From positions 310,001 to 374,000 of the forward strand of contig CAOLHI010001442.1 in assembly GCA_948474755.1 (NCBI GenBank): a stretch of 64,000 nt of DNA. The letters run 5' to 3'. This DNA is from Ctenosaura bakeri (Eukaryota; Chordata; Lepidosauria; Squamata; Iguanidae). Both the position numbers and the translations under genes were made by a program. Of the stretch, positions 1 through 12,077 are shown in pieces; within the stretch, counting starts at the first letter, position 1; the number at the start of each line of letters is the position of its first letter. The notes beneath the pieces were generated by a model. It was not told where the DNA came from, did no database searches, and saw only the letters and a list, made by a program, of their open reading frames with translations.

Positions 1-531
1 TTCTGCTTCGTGCCCATTCCACTAGAGCAATCGCCTCTTCAGCATCCCTTCTCAGGGGAGTTGACCTACAGGAGCTTTGTCTTGTGGCTACGTCGTCCCG
101 GCCTTTGACCTTTGTCTGGCACTGCTGCCTTGACTGCAAGGCCCGGCGTGATGCCTGCTTCAGTCGTACAGTGCTGTCTTCTATCTTCTAGGACCTGACC
201 CTCTGTCCACCAGTAAGCTACTCAGGCACAGAGACCATGAAGAACAGGTTGCTTACCTGTAACTATGGTTCTTTGAGTGGTCATCTGTGCCCTCTCACAC
301 ACCCGCCCAGCCTCCCCTCTTTCAGGTCCTTGCTTTGGCAGACTTCGAAACTGAGTAGAGACTATCGTCTTGGTGGGACTGAGCATGCTCAGTACCAGAT
401 GGGAGAGGGGTTACTGCCAATCTGCTCAGCACTGGAACTTTCCAAAAAGCTACTGCGCATGCACGAAGATTCCCATTGTGTGAGGGCACAGATGACCACT
501 TAAACCACAGTTACAGGTAAGCAAACTGTTT
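1..531 (+). mobile_element. 3' end of a decayed DIRS-like retrotransposon
   Basis: This is the last ~530 bp of a tyrosine-recombinase (DIRS) retrotransposon whose body lies left of the window. Its parts match the 3' end of the element at 35293-41376 in the same order: the recombinase C-terminus, an internal complementary region (about 213-303) and the right inverted terminal repeat (about 345-531, ending gcaaactgtt). It is clearly more diverged than the other copy of the family and many CpG sites are lost, so it is an older insertion. Confidence 0.85.
3..191 (+). pseudogene. DIRS tyrosine recombinase, C-terminal fragment, inactive
   Basis: Sixty-two codons and a TAG stop align without gaps to the last residues of the recombinase at 40812-41003. 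The H-x-x-R box is kept (AHSTR near the start), and the following LLRGVDL segment is nearly identical. The position of the catalytic tyrosine (RHYRLD in the younger copy) reads WHCCLD here, so the nucleophile is replaced by Cys and the enzyme would be dead. The N-terminal part is outside the window. The stop falls in the same context (tag followed by gacctgacc) in both copies, which supports the alignment. Confidence 0.85.
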
Positions 532-1267
532 TTCCATTGGGTGTTCTGGTGTGGCTCCCTGTGGGTTTATGAGAAACTAGAGATGAACTTGTTAGTTGCA
601 TCCAAAATAATGTTGATGGAGGCTTTGAAAAGACAAGGACACTTCTGACAATATGAAAAGGAAAAGAGAGGAAGGAATTTGGCAGCACCTTTGAGGCTGA
701 CCTTGTTTTTAAGCATGAGCTTTTGTGGGTTTCAGTTCACTTCTTTGGATGCACTGATGGAGGATTGGATCATATTAAAGGTGCAATTATATAAGCAGTT
801 ACATGGTGATGGGGTGATGTCAGAGGGTAATGAGAGATAGCAATCCATATAGTAATGCCTAAAACAAGACTTTAGTGATACAGTAATGGCCTTTTATACG
901 ATTTTATTTTTATTTAGTCATATTTTCATGACTATATAGGTTGATTAATAAGGTTGTAGGATATACTAAACATAAACTTATTTGGACCATTTTAAGAGTG
1001 AGGGAAAATTATGAAAACAAAATAGTTTTCATAATTGTGGGTTTTGGAGCACTATCAGGAAAGCCTTTATGAATTTGTGTACATTTTAATGTAGCAACTC
1101 AGGTAATGCACAGTTAATGATTTCTTTGTACACACATGTTGTACCTCAAATATTGTTTGAACTGTGAATGAGGAAAAGATGTGCACACTCCTTTCTTGTC
1201 TGCACTGGTATTAGTGAGTGATGTATTTGGGGCCTTGGTGGATCAAGAGGTGATAAATATATATATC

Positions 1268-1299
<32 letters not shown>

Positions 1300-1348
1300 A
1301 TGACAGTAATGTGAAATTTCTGGTGACTGAATTTGCCTTGATTTCCAG
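532..1348. other. ANKRD44 intron, upstream of the first visible exon
   Basis: AT-rich intron sequence with no coding signal that I can support. It ends in an (AAAT)n microsatellite and the polypyrimidine tract and AG acceptor of the exon that follows. ANKRD44 presumably continues upstream, because the first exon seen begins mid-codon. Confidence 0.6.
1270..1302. repeat. (AAAT)n microsatellite
   Basis: About eight uninterrupted AAAT units lie 47 bp upstream of the exon acceptor. Confidence 0.95.
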
Positions 1349-1463
1349 GAGGTGAAATTGACTGTGTTGATAAGGATGGCAACACACCTCTCCATGTAGC
1401 TGCAAGATACGGACATGAGCTTTTGATTAATACCCTAATAACCAGTGGAGCTGATGCTACCAA
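1349..1463 (+). CDS. ANKRD44: ANKRD44 exon (visible exon 1): ankyrin repeat
   Basis: ANKRD44 is an ankyrin-repeat regulatory subunit of protein phosphatase 6 (PP6-ARS-B); the repeats act as a protein-binding scaffold. This exon encodes the end of one repeat and a complete one: the core [16 protein letters not shown] is a canonical TPLHxAA ankyrin helix pair, followed by the SGAD turn. It is bounded by atttccag upstream and a gtaggt donor downstream. It opens with two bases finishing a split Gly codon and ends with two bases (AA) that the next exon completes to Lys. The [11 protein letters not shown] start agrees with ANKRD44 rather than the paralogue ANKRD28, which has a CEDKNGN version. Confidence 0.93.
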
Positions 1464-1768
1464 GTAGGTTTCTGAAGAAATACTGTGCATTGGTATCGAA
1501 TCATATGGATAATAGAATGAGATTTATTTATTTTTTGGTGGTGTCTTTCTTGCCCATTGAATAATGATTGTATGAGTTTTGTTGTAAACATGTGAACTAA
1601 AGGGTGTGCAATATTATATGGAATATGGTTTCTAAAGCTGATATATTCTGTTTTTGTTAAAGTCACATAATTTGTGGTGATATCAAATGAGGTACTGGGC
1701 AACTGTGGCAGGCTGTGGAGAGGCTGCATTTATGCCCTTGGACCCTCTGGGGACCAAATGGACTACCC

Positions 1769-1799
<31 letters not shown>

Positions 1800-1808
1800 G
1801 TAGGTAGG

Positions 1809-1862
<54 letters not shown>

Positions 1863-3681
1863 TACACAAACCTCAAAGTGTCTGGAAGTCCACTTTCAGT
1901 TCTTAAAAATAAATCATTGAACAGTATAAGGAGGACTTGCAACCTATTTAAAAGATAAATTGTTGCACTGTGAGCAGCACTTCACCCTCTTTTGGGAGGC
2001 AAAAAAAGATTGGTTTGAGGATTCTGGAGTTGTGGAGGGCTGCAAAAATATGTGGGGGAGGGAAGGGTTACATACTTTCCCAGGGCTCCGCCTTGCTAAC
2101 TATGGTAGGACAACACAAGCTATGGTAGGACAACACAACACATGCTTAAATGTCTTCTACTACTATCAGTGAAAGTAAAATATTGTACTTCATTTTATTC
2201 ATTTATGTCCAGTATATCCAAGCCTTATCACCTATAGCTTGGAAACTTCTTTCTGTTTCAGGTTCTAGAGAAAAACGAGAAATAATATCTTTACATACTA
2301 ACTCTGTATACATTTAGAGGGGGCCGTTTTGAGAAATACCACTCTTTTTTTTTTTTGCTCGCTCCTTCATAAGTTTCAGTCTATTCATTTTCTCAGTGAT
2401 TAAGGTAAAAATGAGCAGTAGGGAGAGAAAAAGGTTCAGCAATCTGGGTTATCCATTCAAAATTTCTATTACACACTTCAGTGACCTGTGTGTTGATCAA
2501 ATAAAACACCTCTACCAATGGCTGAAATGCCCAGTGGAGTGAGAAATCTGGTTGAAAGTGTAAGGTAGATGACCAATGATAGAAGGAAATTACCAGCCTG
2601 TGACCTAGAATGAAAATTCTGAATTGCCATTTCTCAGAATCATATCTTCCAGTAGCGGATTTATTTATTTATATATAGCAGAATTGGCAGGAAGTAAAAT
2701 AAAAGAACATTAATTGAGGAAAAAAATATGTGTAAAGGGATGAGGGAATGGATAAGTGAAATGGACAGGTAGGTCAATGGTTGTGCTCTGTATGACAGAA
2801 GAGAGAACACATTGCAGAAGGAAGAGTGAACCGGCCTGCTAATCTGTGTTCAAAAGGGAGCATTTTAAGGCTGTGGAGGAGTGGGTAATGGTGGAAAACT
2901 AGGGGGCTGCATTTAGCTCTCCAGGAAGGGCCACACTTGCTCCCACAAGAAAGGTGAGTTTTTTGCCCCCAAATACCGTCTATGGGACATGAGAGCATGT
3001 TTATTAGCCTTCCTGGGCCCCTATCAGACGTTTTGGGATGGTTTGAGGCAAAGAAGTTTTTTTTAATTTTTTTTTTTTAATAACAAAAACTCCATTTTAG
3101 CCCCTGCGAGGTCCAAGGGGGCGTTCCAGACCTTTGGAAACACCCTCTTAATCCTCTATGCGTAATCTTTTGGCATTTGTGAACAAAAAAAAATTGACCC
3201 CTAGGGGCCACAAAAACAGCCCTGAGGGGCACATGTAGCCTGGAAACCACACTTTGTCCTCCCGCTATAGATAGAAATTATGTGATAGATTATTTATAAG
3301 AGGCAGAGTTTATATGAGAGGCCATAGAGTTGCACCAGTTGGATGTTCTGAGTGCAGTTTAATCCAATTGTTTTAGCAGTTTGCATGTTCGTGTGCTTTT
3401 GTATTAAAGAGATTCTCAAGTGGTCAATATGTCATGTTTCTTGTCTGAAAGGAGATGGATTAAGGGGTAAGTGGATTGTTTGTTGCAAGCTGCATTCACT
3501 AGATGCTTATGACTGCGAAATAAGCCCAGACTTTCCTGAGATGATAACATACCTAGGATCTTTGTATATTTAGGCAGCTCCTGTGGTAAGAGTTTGTGTG
3601 TAACAACTGAGGGGGGTCCACCTTATTTGTTTTTAAAAGAAATTTTCCTACTAGAAGTTCTTTTTCCTCTTTTTCCCCCAG
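1464..3681. other. ANKRD44 intron 1 of the window
   Basis: Non-coding. It contains a GATA/GGTA microsatellite, poly-T runs near 2344 and 3057-3082, and a segment rich in G/C homopolymers (about 3010-3260) that looks like an old interspersed repeat I cannot name. Short open frames here show no protein-like conservation. It ends in the pyrimidine-rich acceptor tttttcccccag. Confidence 0.6.
1771..1862. repeat. (GATA)n microsatellite with an inner GGTA block
   Basis: About 90 bp of GATA units is interrupted by a short run of taggtagg (about 1797-1811). It is a length-variable simple repeat inside the intron. Confidence 0.95.
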
Positions 3682-3764
3682 ATGTGGTATCCACCATATG
3701 TTCCCCTTACACTTGGCAGCACTTAATGCTCATGCTGACTGCTGTAGGAAGTTGTTGTCAACAG
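3682..3764 (+). CDS. ANKRD44: ANKRD44 exon 2: ankyrin repeat
   Basis: This exon encodes [18 protein letters not shown] and the second helix DCCRKLL of one ankyrin repeat; the helix start is the variant FPLHLAA. The first base completes Lys from the previous exon and the last base (G) begins a Gly codon finished by the next exon. Acceptor cccccag and donor gtaagt are both strong. The [16 protein letters not shown] wording is characteristic of ANKRD44. Confidence 0.93.
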
Positions 3765-4702
3765 GTAAGTCAATCCAGAAGAGACTGCAAAGCTCAGTTA
3801 AATTGTGTGTGAGTTGCCAATGGATTCTGGTGCTCAATGTTGTGTGTTTGAGTTCTTAAATGCCAAGCATCCTATTCTGCTTCATATGTATGGCACTGTT
3901 GCATGTGTGCTTATTTGTGCAAATGCATCTGTACTTGCATGCTCTTAAAACCCTGTCATCTGGAGTACTTGTCCTTAATGCATGCTGAATGCTTTTTAAA
4001 AATTTACTTGTGGTCAGAGGGAATGATACTTAGATCTTAAGTTCCTGTAAGCTGAATATCACTGATAGGATGCTCTTTCTGGTGAAAAAGGAGAAGGCAG
4101 TTTTGCTTCTCCTTCCTACAGCTCCCTGAAGATCTGCTCTGGAAGAGTGAGGTGTCCTTTAGAAGAGGGTCGGGGCACTTCAAGGGAGAGGAAGAATCAG
4201 TAAGAATCCTCACTCGCCTCCTTAGACTAGATTAGACCTGGAATCCCTTCTGTGGACAAAGCCCTTCCATTCACCAAAGAACTGCCCAGGATTCAGTCCT
4301 TAGGTTGTGATCCTCCAGTGGCAGAGCCTGGAGTGTGTGGAGGGGTGTGGAAGGGGATGGGGCTATGGCACAAGGGCAGGGCCACTGTGCATGGAGGCAT
4401 GGCCAGGGCATGCGAGGGCATCGCCCCCACGTTCCTACAATCCTCTACCCATTTGTTGTTGTTGTGTAACTTCAGGTTTTTCTCGATGGTGCATCCATAT
4501 TGATTAAAAAGATCAGAAAGTCCCAGATTTTGTTCTTGTTCTTTCTGATTTTATATCAGAGATCCATTCATGTTTTGTTTATCCCAGAATATTTTCTGTC
4601 AACTCCTGAAACTTTTTATACTAGTTCCCCAGTCTGATTTATCTTAATTCAGTGTAAAATTGGAAAGATCAGGAACAGAATCTGGGACTTTTGAATCACT
4701 CT

Positions 4703-4922
4703 GGAGGTGCCTTGACTTACAGCAACCCTAAGGGAACCCTATCATGGGGTTTTCTTGGCAAGATTTGTCAAGGGGGAAGGGTTGCCATTGTGATATCTCA
4801 AGCTGAAAGAGTATGACTTGTCCAAGGTCATCTAGTAGGTTTCCATGGCTGAGCAGGGATTAGAACCCTGGGCTCCCAGAATCTGCGTCTGACACTAAAA
4901 CCACTACACCACTCTGGTTCTA
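4703..4922 (-). mobile_element. Sauria-type tRNA-derived SINE
   Basis: Read on the minus strand it starts with the tRNA-like head agaaccagagtggtgtagtg, carries the body words ccatggaaacc, a 'gggcaagtcac'-type box and the 3' part ending in a LINE-like 'cataagtc...' tail. The same consensus recurs at several other places in this window. It is diverged by many substitutions. Confidence 0.85.
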
Positions 4923-5099
4923 TTCCACCTGTTTAGTTACAGATTCTGACTATGCAGCATTCTTCTACCCATTTACTTAGGATGAAGTCTCATTGTACTA
5001 AACTGCATATGCAAAAAATATAAATCAGAAATGCTGAGAATTCTGGCTTATTGTTGTCCTGATCACTCTGCCTTGGGTCCTTCTGCAAATGAAAATGGC

Positions 5100-5295
5100 T
5101 ATAGGTAACCATGAGAGCCAGTGTGGTGTAATGGTTTGAGCACTGGAATACAGCGTTGAAGATCAGAGTTCAGTTCCCCTCTCAGCCATGGAAACCCACT
5201 GGCTGATGTTTTGGTGCACCAGAAAACCTCATGATAGGTTTGCCTTAGGATAGCTGTAAGTTGGAAAGACTTGAAGGCACACAACAACAATAATA
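5100..5295 (+). mobile_element. Sauria-type SINE, internally shortened
   Basis: The head gagccagtgtggtgtaatgg, the middle part with cagccatggaaaccc and the 3' tail cttgaaggcacacaacaaca are all present. About 60 bp of the usual body between the 'cactgg' and 'tgatagg' words is missing. The tail ends in a (caa)n-type run. Confidence 0.85.
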
Positions 5296-5405
5296 TGTAT
5301 CCATCAACTTGCCAGCCATAGAAAGTTCAGTGCTTTCCTGTGCTGCCTTTATTGTGCTTTTCATCAGATTTTACATTTTTAAAAATTTTGTAATGGTTAG
5401 TTATA

Positions 5406-5789
5406 CAGTTATCCCCCCACATTCGCTAGAGTTAGGGGCACAGGACCCACATGAAAGTGAAAAAAACGTGAATAACTCTAGGCCCTCCCAAACCGTATTT
5501 AACACACACAAAAATATGATCACCGTATTCAACCCACCATGCATTCCTCTGAGGCATCAGGGTTCCTTCATATGGCAGAAGTGGGTGGCTGGTGGGGCTT
5601 ACTGCCACCCCCATTGCTGACTCACACCATTTTTAATAGGGACTTACAAGCCTTGTTCACAGTTTCACAATCTCATGAGGCATGCAGTCCCTATTAAAAA
5701 TGGCATAGGGAGGCAACAGAGGGGACAGCCAATAATCCGTGAATAATCAAATGTGCAAAAGTGAAACCCACAAATGTGGGGGCTGACTG
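5406..5789. mobile_element. Tigger/pogo-like non-autonomous DNA transposon (MITE)
   Basis: Termini are inverted (CAGTTATCCCCCCACATT at the left, AATGTGGGGGCTGACTG at the right) and flanked by TA on both sides, as expected for a pogo/Tigger target duplication. An inner inverted pair surrounds 'ctattaaaaatgg'. The same element occurs at 34967-41436, where it is split by a DIRS insertion, so this copy shows the empty site. Confidence 0.8.
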
Positions 5790-7378
5790 TACCGGGCCAT
5801 ATATTAAACCAATTTTCTTGGCGAGTGACTCATAAATAAGGGCTGTCAGATTTAAACATGTTGGGGAGGAGGACCAGGTTTGAGGCTCCACCTGTAGCTT
5901 TCCTCCTACCAGTTCTGCTAGATGAACAGAACTAGTGGTTAGCTGACTAAAAATCCCCTTAATATCTAATACCAGTATGCCACTTGCCTAATTTGTGCCT
6001 GAGAAAAATCACTCCATCCGCACACTGCTGCCACAAATATCTAAGCCCCGCAGCCCATTCTGAGCATCCCCAATAAATTCCATCTATGCAACATTCCCCA
6101 ACATGACACCCTCCAGATATTTGTGGATTGCAAGTCTCATCAGCCCTAACCAGCATGGACAATGGGCAGGAAGTTGTAGTGCAGAATTTATGGAGAGTAC
6201 TAGTTGGGGTGGGGGTGAGGTAGCTTAACCTTTTCTCACATACTGCAGTCATGAGGGGGAATTGTCAGCTTCTCAATCAATCCGGACATTACAGTGTCAT
6301 AAGTATTTTCCAGTAGAGATACTGGAGACAGTAGTCAGGGTTAGACCAAGACATTTTGTTGCCAGCACCAGAACAGCAAATGATGCCAAATCAAGGTTTA
6401 TAGTACCTAAAGCCAACTAAGTTATTCTGACACATGAGGCAAAACATTCCACAACAGCCTGTCCCCATTATGGCAGCACAAATGCAACAAAGACAAATCG
6501 AATGCTGACAATTTGAGGCCCATTCCATGATACCCAAAATCTTCTGAGTGAGGTGGCTGATGCACTCTGCCTAATGGCAGGGCTAGCCCTAACAGCTGTG
6601 CAGAAACAAACAATTTCTATCACAGCAGTACCATTTGAGCCTCTAGGAAGAGATATTTAGCATTTTAGCATGTCTAAAAATCCCCCTTTTTCAAGGAGAC
6701 AGCAAAGACTAACAGGAGCGGGAGGGCGGGGACAACATATTTGTGTCAGGCACAAAAGGAGGCAGAGGTAAATATTTCTGTTCCTCTGCAGATGTATTGT
6801 CTGTACATGCTCTTAGGGAAATAATAATAATTGTTTCCCCTATTAATGTAATTTCCCAAAGATGGGATGGACTTTTACCGTTTTCTTGTCACAATCCACT
6901 TTAACTGCTTTTCCTTTAAAGAATTTGCATTTTCGTAGAAAGGAACCCTTTCTAACCCTGTGCAAAATCCAAGGCCCTCAATAAATAAAACTCCTGTTTG
7001 ATGCCTGCTGAGGCAATCTCTGTGCCTCCCTTGTTTTCTTCACAGGGCTTTCTGCGTGCATGCCCTGCTGTCAGTTCTCTCGATAGCAATCTGCCTCATA
7101 AATGCCTGCTGCATGATTTAAATACTTATATAGCACAGGGCTCAATGTGAAAATAGATTCCTTTTGACTTTATGAGTCTTCTTTATTTGGCTGCCAAGCT
7201 TGAGCAGGCACTGTCCGTTTCCATGACAACCTCTTGCTGACTTACAGTTGTGTCTGCCTTCTGATTTTTTTTTTCTGACTAACTGATTTTTCTGTCTCTG
7301 CAATGTTTCTTGCGGTTTAACTAGGACAAAAGTATAGCATAGTGTCCTTGTTTAGTAATGAGCACGTGCTGTCTGCAG

Positions 7379-7442
7379 GCTTTGAAATAGACACCCCAGA
7401 TAAATTTGGAAGAACGTGCCTCCACGCCGCTGCTGCGGGCGG
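7379..7442 (+). CDS. ANKRD44: ANKRD44 exon 3: ankyrin repeat start
   Basis: This short 64 bp exon encodes [20 protein letters not shown], the loop and first helix of one ankyrin repeat; Cys replaces Pro in the TPLH motif, as is normal for this repeat in the family. It begins with GC, completing a Gly, and ends with GG, completed by T in the following exon. Acceptor gtctgcag and donor gtgagt are standard. DKFGRTC distinguishes it from ANKRD28, which has DDFGRTC at this place. Confidence 0.93.
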
Positions 7443-7705
7443 GTGAGTAGTTTTGAAATTATAATGGCAATCTTACATGTAATTTTAGTTCTGTGGTCTC
7501 TCCACAGAAGACTGTGTTCCAAATAAGGAGTAGCAAAATGACATAAAAGCTTTATTTACAGGGACTGTATTCATTTGTGCGCACGCAGAGACATGCAGCA
7601 TCCAAGGAAAAGCAGTTCACTGTACAAGACACAAGCTGCAACTGTTCTGCTCCCTCAGATTGTGTTTTTCTCACCCATCTGAGTCTTCTTTCCTATTTTG
7701 GTCAT

Positions 7706-7912
7706 AGGGCATTTCCACACTACATTGTTCTAGTGCTATTATTCCCCTTTCCACATCCTATGAACTCCTGGGCTTTGCAGTTTTTTAGGGAGGGGCCTTT
7801 AGAATTCTCATCCAGAGAGCTCTTTGGCCTCAGGAAACTACAAACCCCAGAATTCCATGGGATGTTGAAGGTGGAATAATAGCACTATAACAGTGTAGGG
7901 CGGAAAGTCCCA
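7706..7912. mobile_element. MITE with ~50 bp inverted ends
   Basis: The left end gggcatttccacactacatt pairs with the right end cagtgtagggcggaaagtcc, and the inner parts (tagtgctattattcc / ggaataatagcacta) are exact inverses. Another member of the same general type lies at 22198-22418. The superfamily cannot be fixed by eye. Confidence 0.7.
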
Positions 7913-10449
7913 TAGTTTCGCCAGAACATCATGTAAAAACTGAGGTTTATCATGTTCAGTCTCCCATCTGTAAGTAGTAACCTTGTAAAGTTAATTGTAT
8001 TGTCCAGCCCTAGCAAAGTGGCGGCCAAAGAAACATGGAAGTAAGTGGTGTTGCATTAAAAAATGTGAGGCTTTGATGACACTAGTTTTTTTTCCTGCAC
8101 CTTTATCTATAGAAATGCAGCACACAGAGAAGGGGACTCCCCGTGTAATCTTGCACCACAATAAAAATCTATAAAAAATTTGGAAAACCTGTATCTCATC
8201 AGGCTGCTAATTTAACATATAAAATTTCACCACTGCTGAGAACAGTGGAAGTTCTTCTCACATCATGTAACAAAGGAGATGCCGCCATGACCTGAGCTAT
8301 GTTATATTCTGGAAGCACGCAGACTTCCGGGTAGAGATGATCTGTCTACAGGTATATTTTCAAACAGTTACACTAGACTAGACACTACAGTTTAATCAGA
8401 GCCCTACTCTTAATAGTGTACCTAAATCACTCAAATCTGGATGGGAGTAAAAAAAAAAAATTGCCCTGCATTAGAGAACATGCATTATTTCAGGTTCTTG
8501 TTTATTACCTCTTCCATGTGGTGGGATCTGTTTTTTCCTGTCACATTCAAGCCAGACCAAACCAGACAAGCCAGTGTTTTGTTCTTTATTATAGGCCAAA
8601 TGATAAATTACTGTTCCGGAAAACAAGTTGCCAGACAAGAAAAAATAATCTTCACCACACAGCCAAATCTCTTCTTTTTTTTAATAGACTCTGTGTTCCC
8701 CTTGCATCAAAGACTAGCAATAAAATAAGACATAACATTTTATTGTTCCAGAATTTATGCACATCGAGACTTGTTTTTAAGCACAAGAAGAGACGATGGA
8801 GCAGGCACATCAAGGGGTTTGGTGCTGTTCCAACAGCCAGGAGACTAAATGAATGAAAGAGTGCAAATTGAATTCAATTTGTTACCTTTGAAATAATCAC
8901 TGGAGCTAGTTCATTTCAAGATTCCATAACACAGAAATTCTTCTGTACACCAAAAGCTTACTTCAGTGAATAGGAAGCTGTGATTTTTCTTGCACGCCAT
9001 TCTTTTATTGCAGTGGTGTTTGTGAAGGAAGGCCATCTTAATAGGAAGTGCCTGTAGAGGAGGCGAATGGCATTGGAATACTTGTTTCTGATTAAACAGA
9101 CAGGATTATGCTTGTTAAGAAGACAGCATTAATATAGTTAACAAAAGGCAGTTTTTCAAAAGTACTCAGGAGCGCTCTTGCTTTCTTCTTGTATCCTACG
9201 AAAGACTAAAGGTGTAGATTTTTTTGCTGAAAGTAGTTGCACATTTAAAACATGTAACAGAATGATGCTGGATAGGGCTAAGGTGAAACAGGGTGGGATA
9301 GCTACAGCTCCATCTCAAGTCCTGGAAGTTCATGGCCAGCCAGGACAGGAGATGCAGGATATGGTTTCACTGGACCGTAAAGCCCATTGGATCTTAATTT
9401 TTCAAATTTGTCCGCCCACTGCCTGACACAATGCCTCAGGGAAATGGAGGATCCAAAGACAACTCCTCCATTTCTGGCACCCCAGAATGTCCCATTTGGG
9501 AGTTTTATGCCAGGTTCAACCACTACTTCCCACTAAAGGTACCTTTCTATTTGACAAGGTCTCAGAAAGCCCAATCAAGAAATTCTGATAATATAGCATT
9601 GAGTTAACATCATCTTGCTGTTTTGTGTCAGTATCCTTTTTCATCAGGCAGCACATTCCTTTTTTTTTAATATCTACATTTTGTGGCTTTTATTTTATCT
9701 GTAATTGTGTCACCTTGTTGAGCAGCATATAGTTAGAATACCTGTCTACCTACCTACCTACCTTTTTTCCTGGTTCAATAGAATCATTGAGATAGTCTGG
9801 ACTGAATGGAACATGTAATAACAGCTCATTTCCCTTCAAAGGACATTCTGCCCCCAAATCATCCTTGACAGACGTGTGACCAGGCTATTTGTAGTCGTTT
9901 TATTTTTTATGAAGCATCCACAGAAGAGAATTTCATGTATTTGATTATTTTGAATGCACAGTCCTGCTAAATGATTTGGTGTCCATTTTGTGTGATAGTT
10001 GTGAATGAGCGTACGTTAGAATAAAAATAGGCTTTTTGAGAGAATTGATTACAAGTAGTATAATGTATGCACTATTGACTATGGCATGGATTCAGGTCCC
10101 ACAGTAACTTTCTTTTTCAGAATTTTAAAACTACATAAAAAGAGTGATTAAACTATGAGATGCACAGAAGTATATAAACCATAGCAAGTAATATAATTAT
10201 CATTCCACCTTAAACGCAGGAACAACTGTTAAAGTTTTTAAGCAGGTTGTAAATTTAATGTAGCAGTTGGCTCCCCTTAAGTGTTTAAATCTTAAGCATA
10301 GCCTGCTTAATAAAACAAGAAATGTATGTTTGATATGGTTCATATTGTCTTCAGACTGGAATGAACAATTATCCAGAAATTTATAAACTAAATTCTTTCT
10401 AAACTTGTGGGTGCAGATGGGGGTGGAGATTTAATGCGTCGCAGCAAAA

Positions 10450-11135
10450 TTTATGAGACCATTCCACTTTTATTTTGTTGCAACTTGGAATTGTAATAGA
10501 TTGAATTGGCCTCTTTATCCCTTGATGTACACAAGATACTAACCATTATGAATGTGCAAAATATTTGTGCAACTGTGTAAGATTAAGTAAACAAAAACAA
10601 ACTGGCATTTGGTTACATGAGTATTTACCCTCCTGAATCAATACTTGGCAGAAACAACTTTGGAAGCAATTACAGCTGAGAGTGTTCTTGGATAAATTCT
10701 TGGGGATCTTGGGTCTTATCAGTGTTGCCCATCTGGATCCTTCAGTTTTTGCTCATTCTTTGGTACTTATGTGCCAATAGTTCCTTGATCTTCACGATGG
10801 TGTTTGTTTAGGTATGTTCTTCGTCATGGTCTCTGTGCCTCACACAATGGGTTTTGCATGTGCACCTTTTCTTTGCTTAACCTTTGTATAGCAGTGAAAA
10901 TATTTTGCATCTTCATAGTGTTGACTTGTCTTGTGTATCAAGGCCAGTTCAATCCATTTCATCCCAAGTGGCTTAAATTTTGTGCCACAACAACAATATT
11001 TTGCAGTTCCGTAGTGTTGAGTATATTGTGTATAACAAATGGTAAAAATGTTGATTAAATCCATTTCAGTTCCAAGTTGTAATACAACAAAATGTGTAGA
11101 AGTTGAAAGGAGCTGAATACTTCTCAAGGCACTAT
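10450..11135. mobile_element. Tc1/mariner-like DNA transposon remnant
   Basis: The right end reads gctgaatacttctcaaggca, the typical Tc1-like terminus. Inverted words occur at the left (ttttgttgcaacttggaatt) and right (ttccaagttgtaatacaaca). The interior holds a roughly 130 bp duplicated segment (about 10880-11050) and no transposase frame, so it is non-autonomous or deleted. Confidence 0.65.
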
Positions 11136-11293
11136 GTGCGTAGGTGGATGTGTGTATGTAGGTGTGTACATATCTTTATAATATATAACATTAATGTGGG
11201 CAGCTTTAACTGAATGCCTTCCTTGGAAATTATGGTATTGTGTCTTTAGGAAATTATGGTACTGTGCCCTCATTTCATTTCTGACATATGATT

Positions 11294-11481
11294 ACCCTAT
11301 CATGGGGTTTTCTTAGCAAGTTCTATTTGGAGGGGGTCTGCAATTTTCTTCCTCTGAAACTGAGAGAGTATGATTTGCCCAAGGTCACCCATTGGGTTTC
11401 CATGGCCAAGTGGGGTTTCTAGCCCTGATTTACTGAAATCCTAGTCTAACACTCAAATCACTATACCATACTGGCTCACTT
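11294..11481 (-). mobile_element. Sauria-type SINE, 3'-truncated
   Basis: On the + strand it reads ctatcatggggttttcttag, then the inverse of the 'gggcaaatcatactctc' box, and ends in tatcc/'actggctc', the inverse of the tRNA-like head. Confidence 0.8.
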
Positions 11482-12077
11482 GGAAATTGTGTAGTTACAT
11501 TTATTCTAAATCGTCTTGCTAGTCCCTTGTAAAGTACTTTAACTAAATCAATCTATTAACTTAATTAATGAACAACAAGCAGAAATGTGTAAATCCTATT
11601 AATTCAACGGTTCTACTCTAGCTGGGACTAACAATTGGATATAGGCCTTGAATCTCTGTGTTAGGGATGGAAATTCTCAATTTTCCCACTTCCTGACAGA
11701 TGTTGAAGAAAGGGTATTTCATCTCATAGTGTTGAAACATTTGAGGTTGTTTTTCTTTGCAAAAGACAGAAAACTCACCACAGCATTTAGAAACTGAGTG
11801 TTTTTAAGAAACTTGGGCAGTTTTATTTGTCGCTATGCGACTTTCTCAGTTGTAAGTTGGCCTCTGGCCATGACTGTTTCATTTTGCACAATTTTTTGAG
11901 AAAGAGGGACGAGACAGCACAGGAATGGATGGATTGGAGACCAGCCATTCATAAAAATAAGTGTATTATATATTGGAGTTTGGGGCCTAGTTTTCTTGTC
12001 CTGCTTGATAAGGGCAATGCATGCAGCAAAAATCACTATTGATCCCCTTTTACCCTGTAATCTAAGGAACTCCTAAA

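Larger units (their letters stand above)
3765..7378. other. ANKRD44 intron 2 of the window
   Basis: Non-coding, with two Sauria-type SINEs in opposite orientations and a Tigger-like MITE. Near 6085-6215 is a short foldback-like segment resembling the common amniote 'ctccagat...gttgtagt' DNA-transposon remnant. The stretches 3765-4700 and 6215-7378 show nothing I can classify. Confidence 0.6.

Noticed and set aside
1771..1862. CRISPR-like or regulatory repeat array
   Set aside because: A simple GATA tetranucleotide run with no spacers; an ordinary microsatellite.
8416..8856. 146-codon open frame on + in an intron
   Set aside because: No recognisable domain, no matching splice or promoter context, overlapping frames of similar length, and it runs through simple A and T runs; chance is sufficient.
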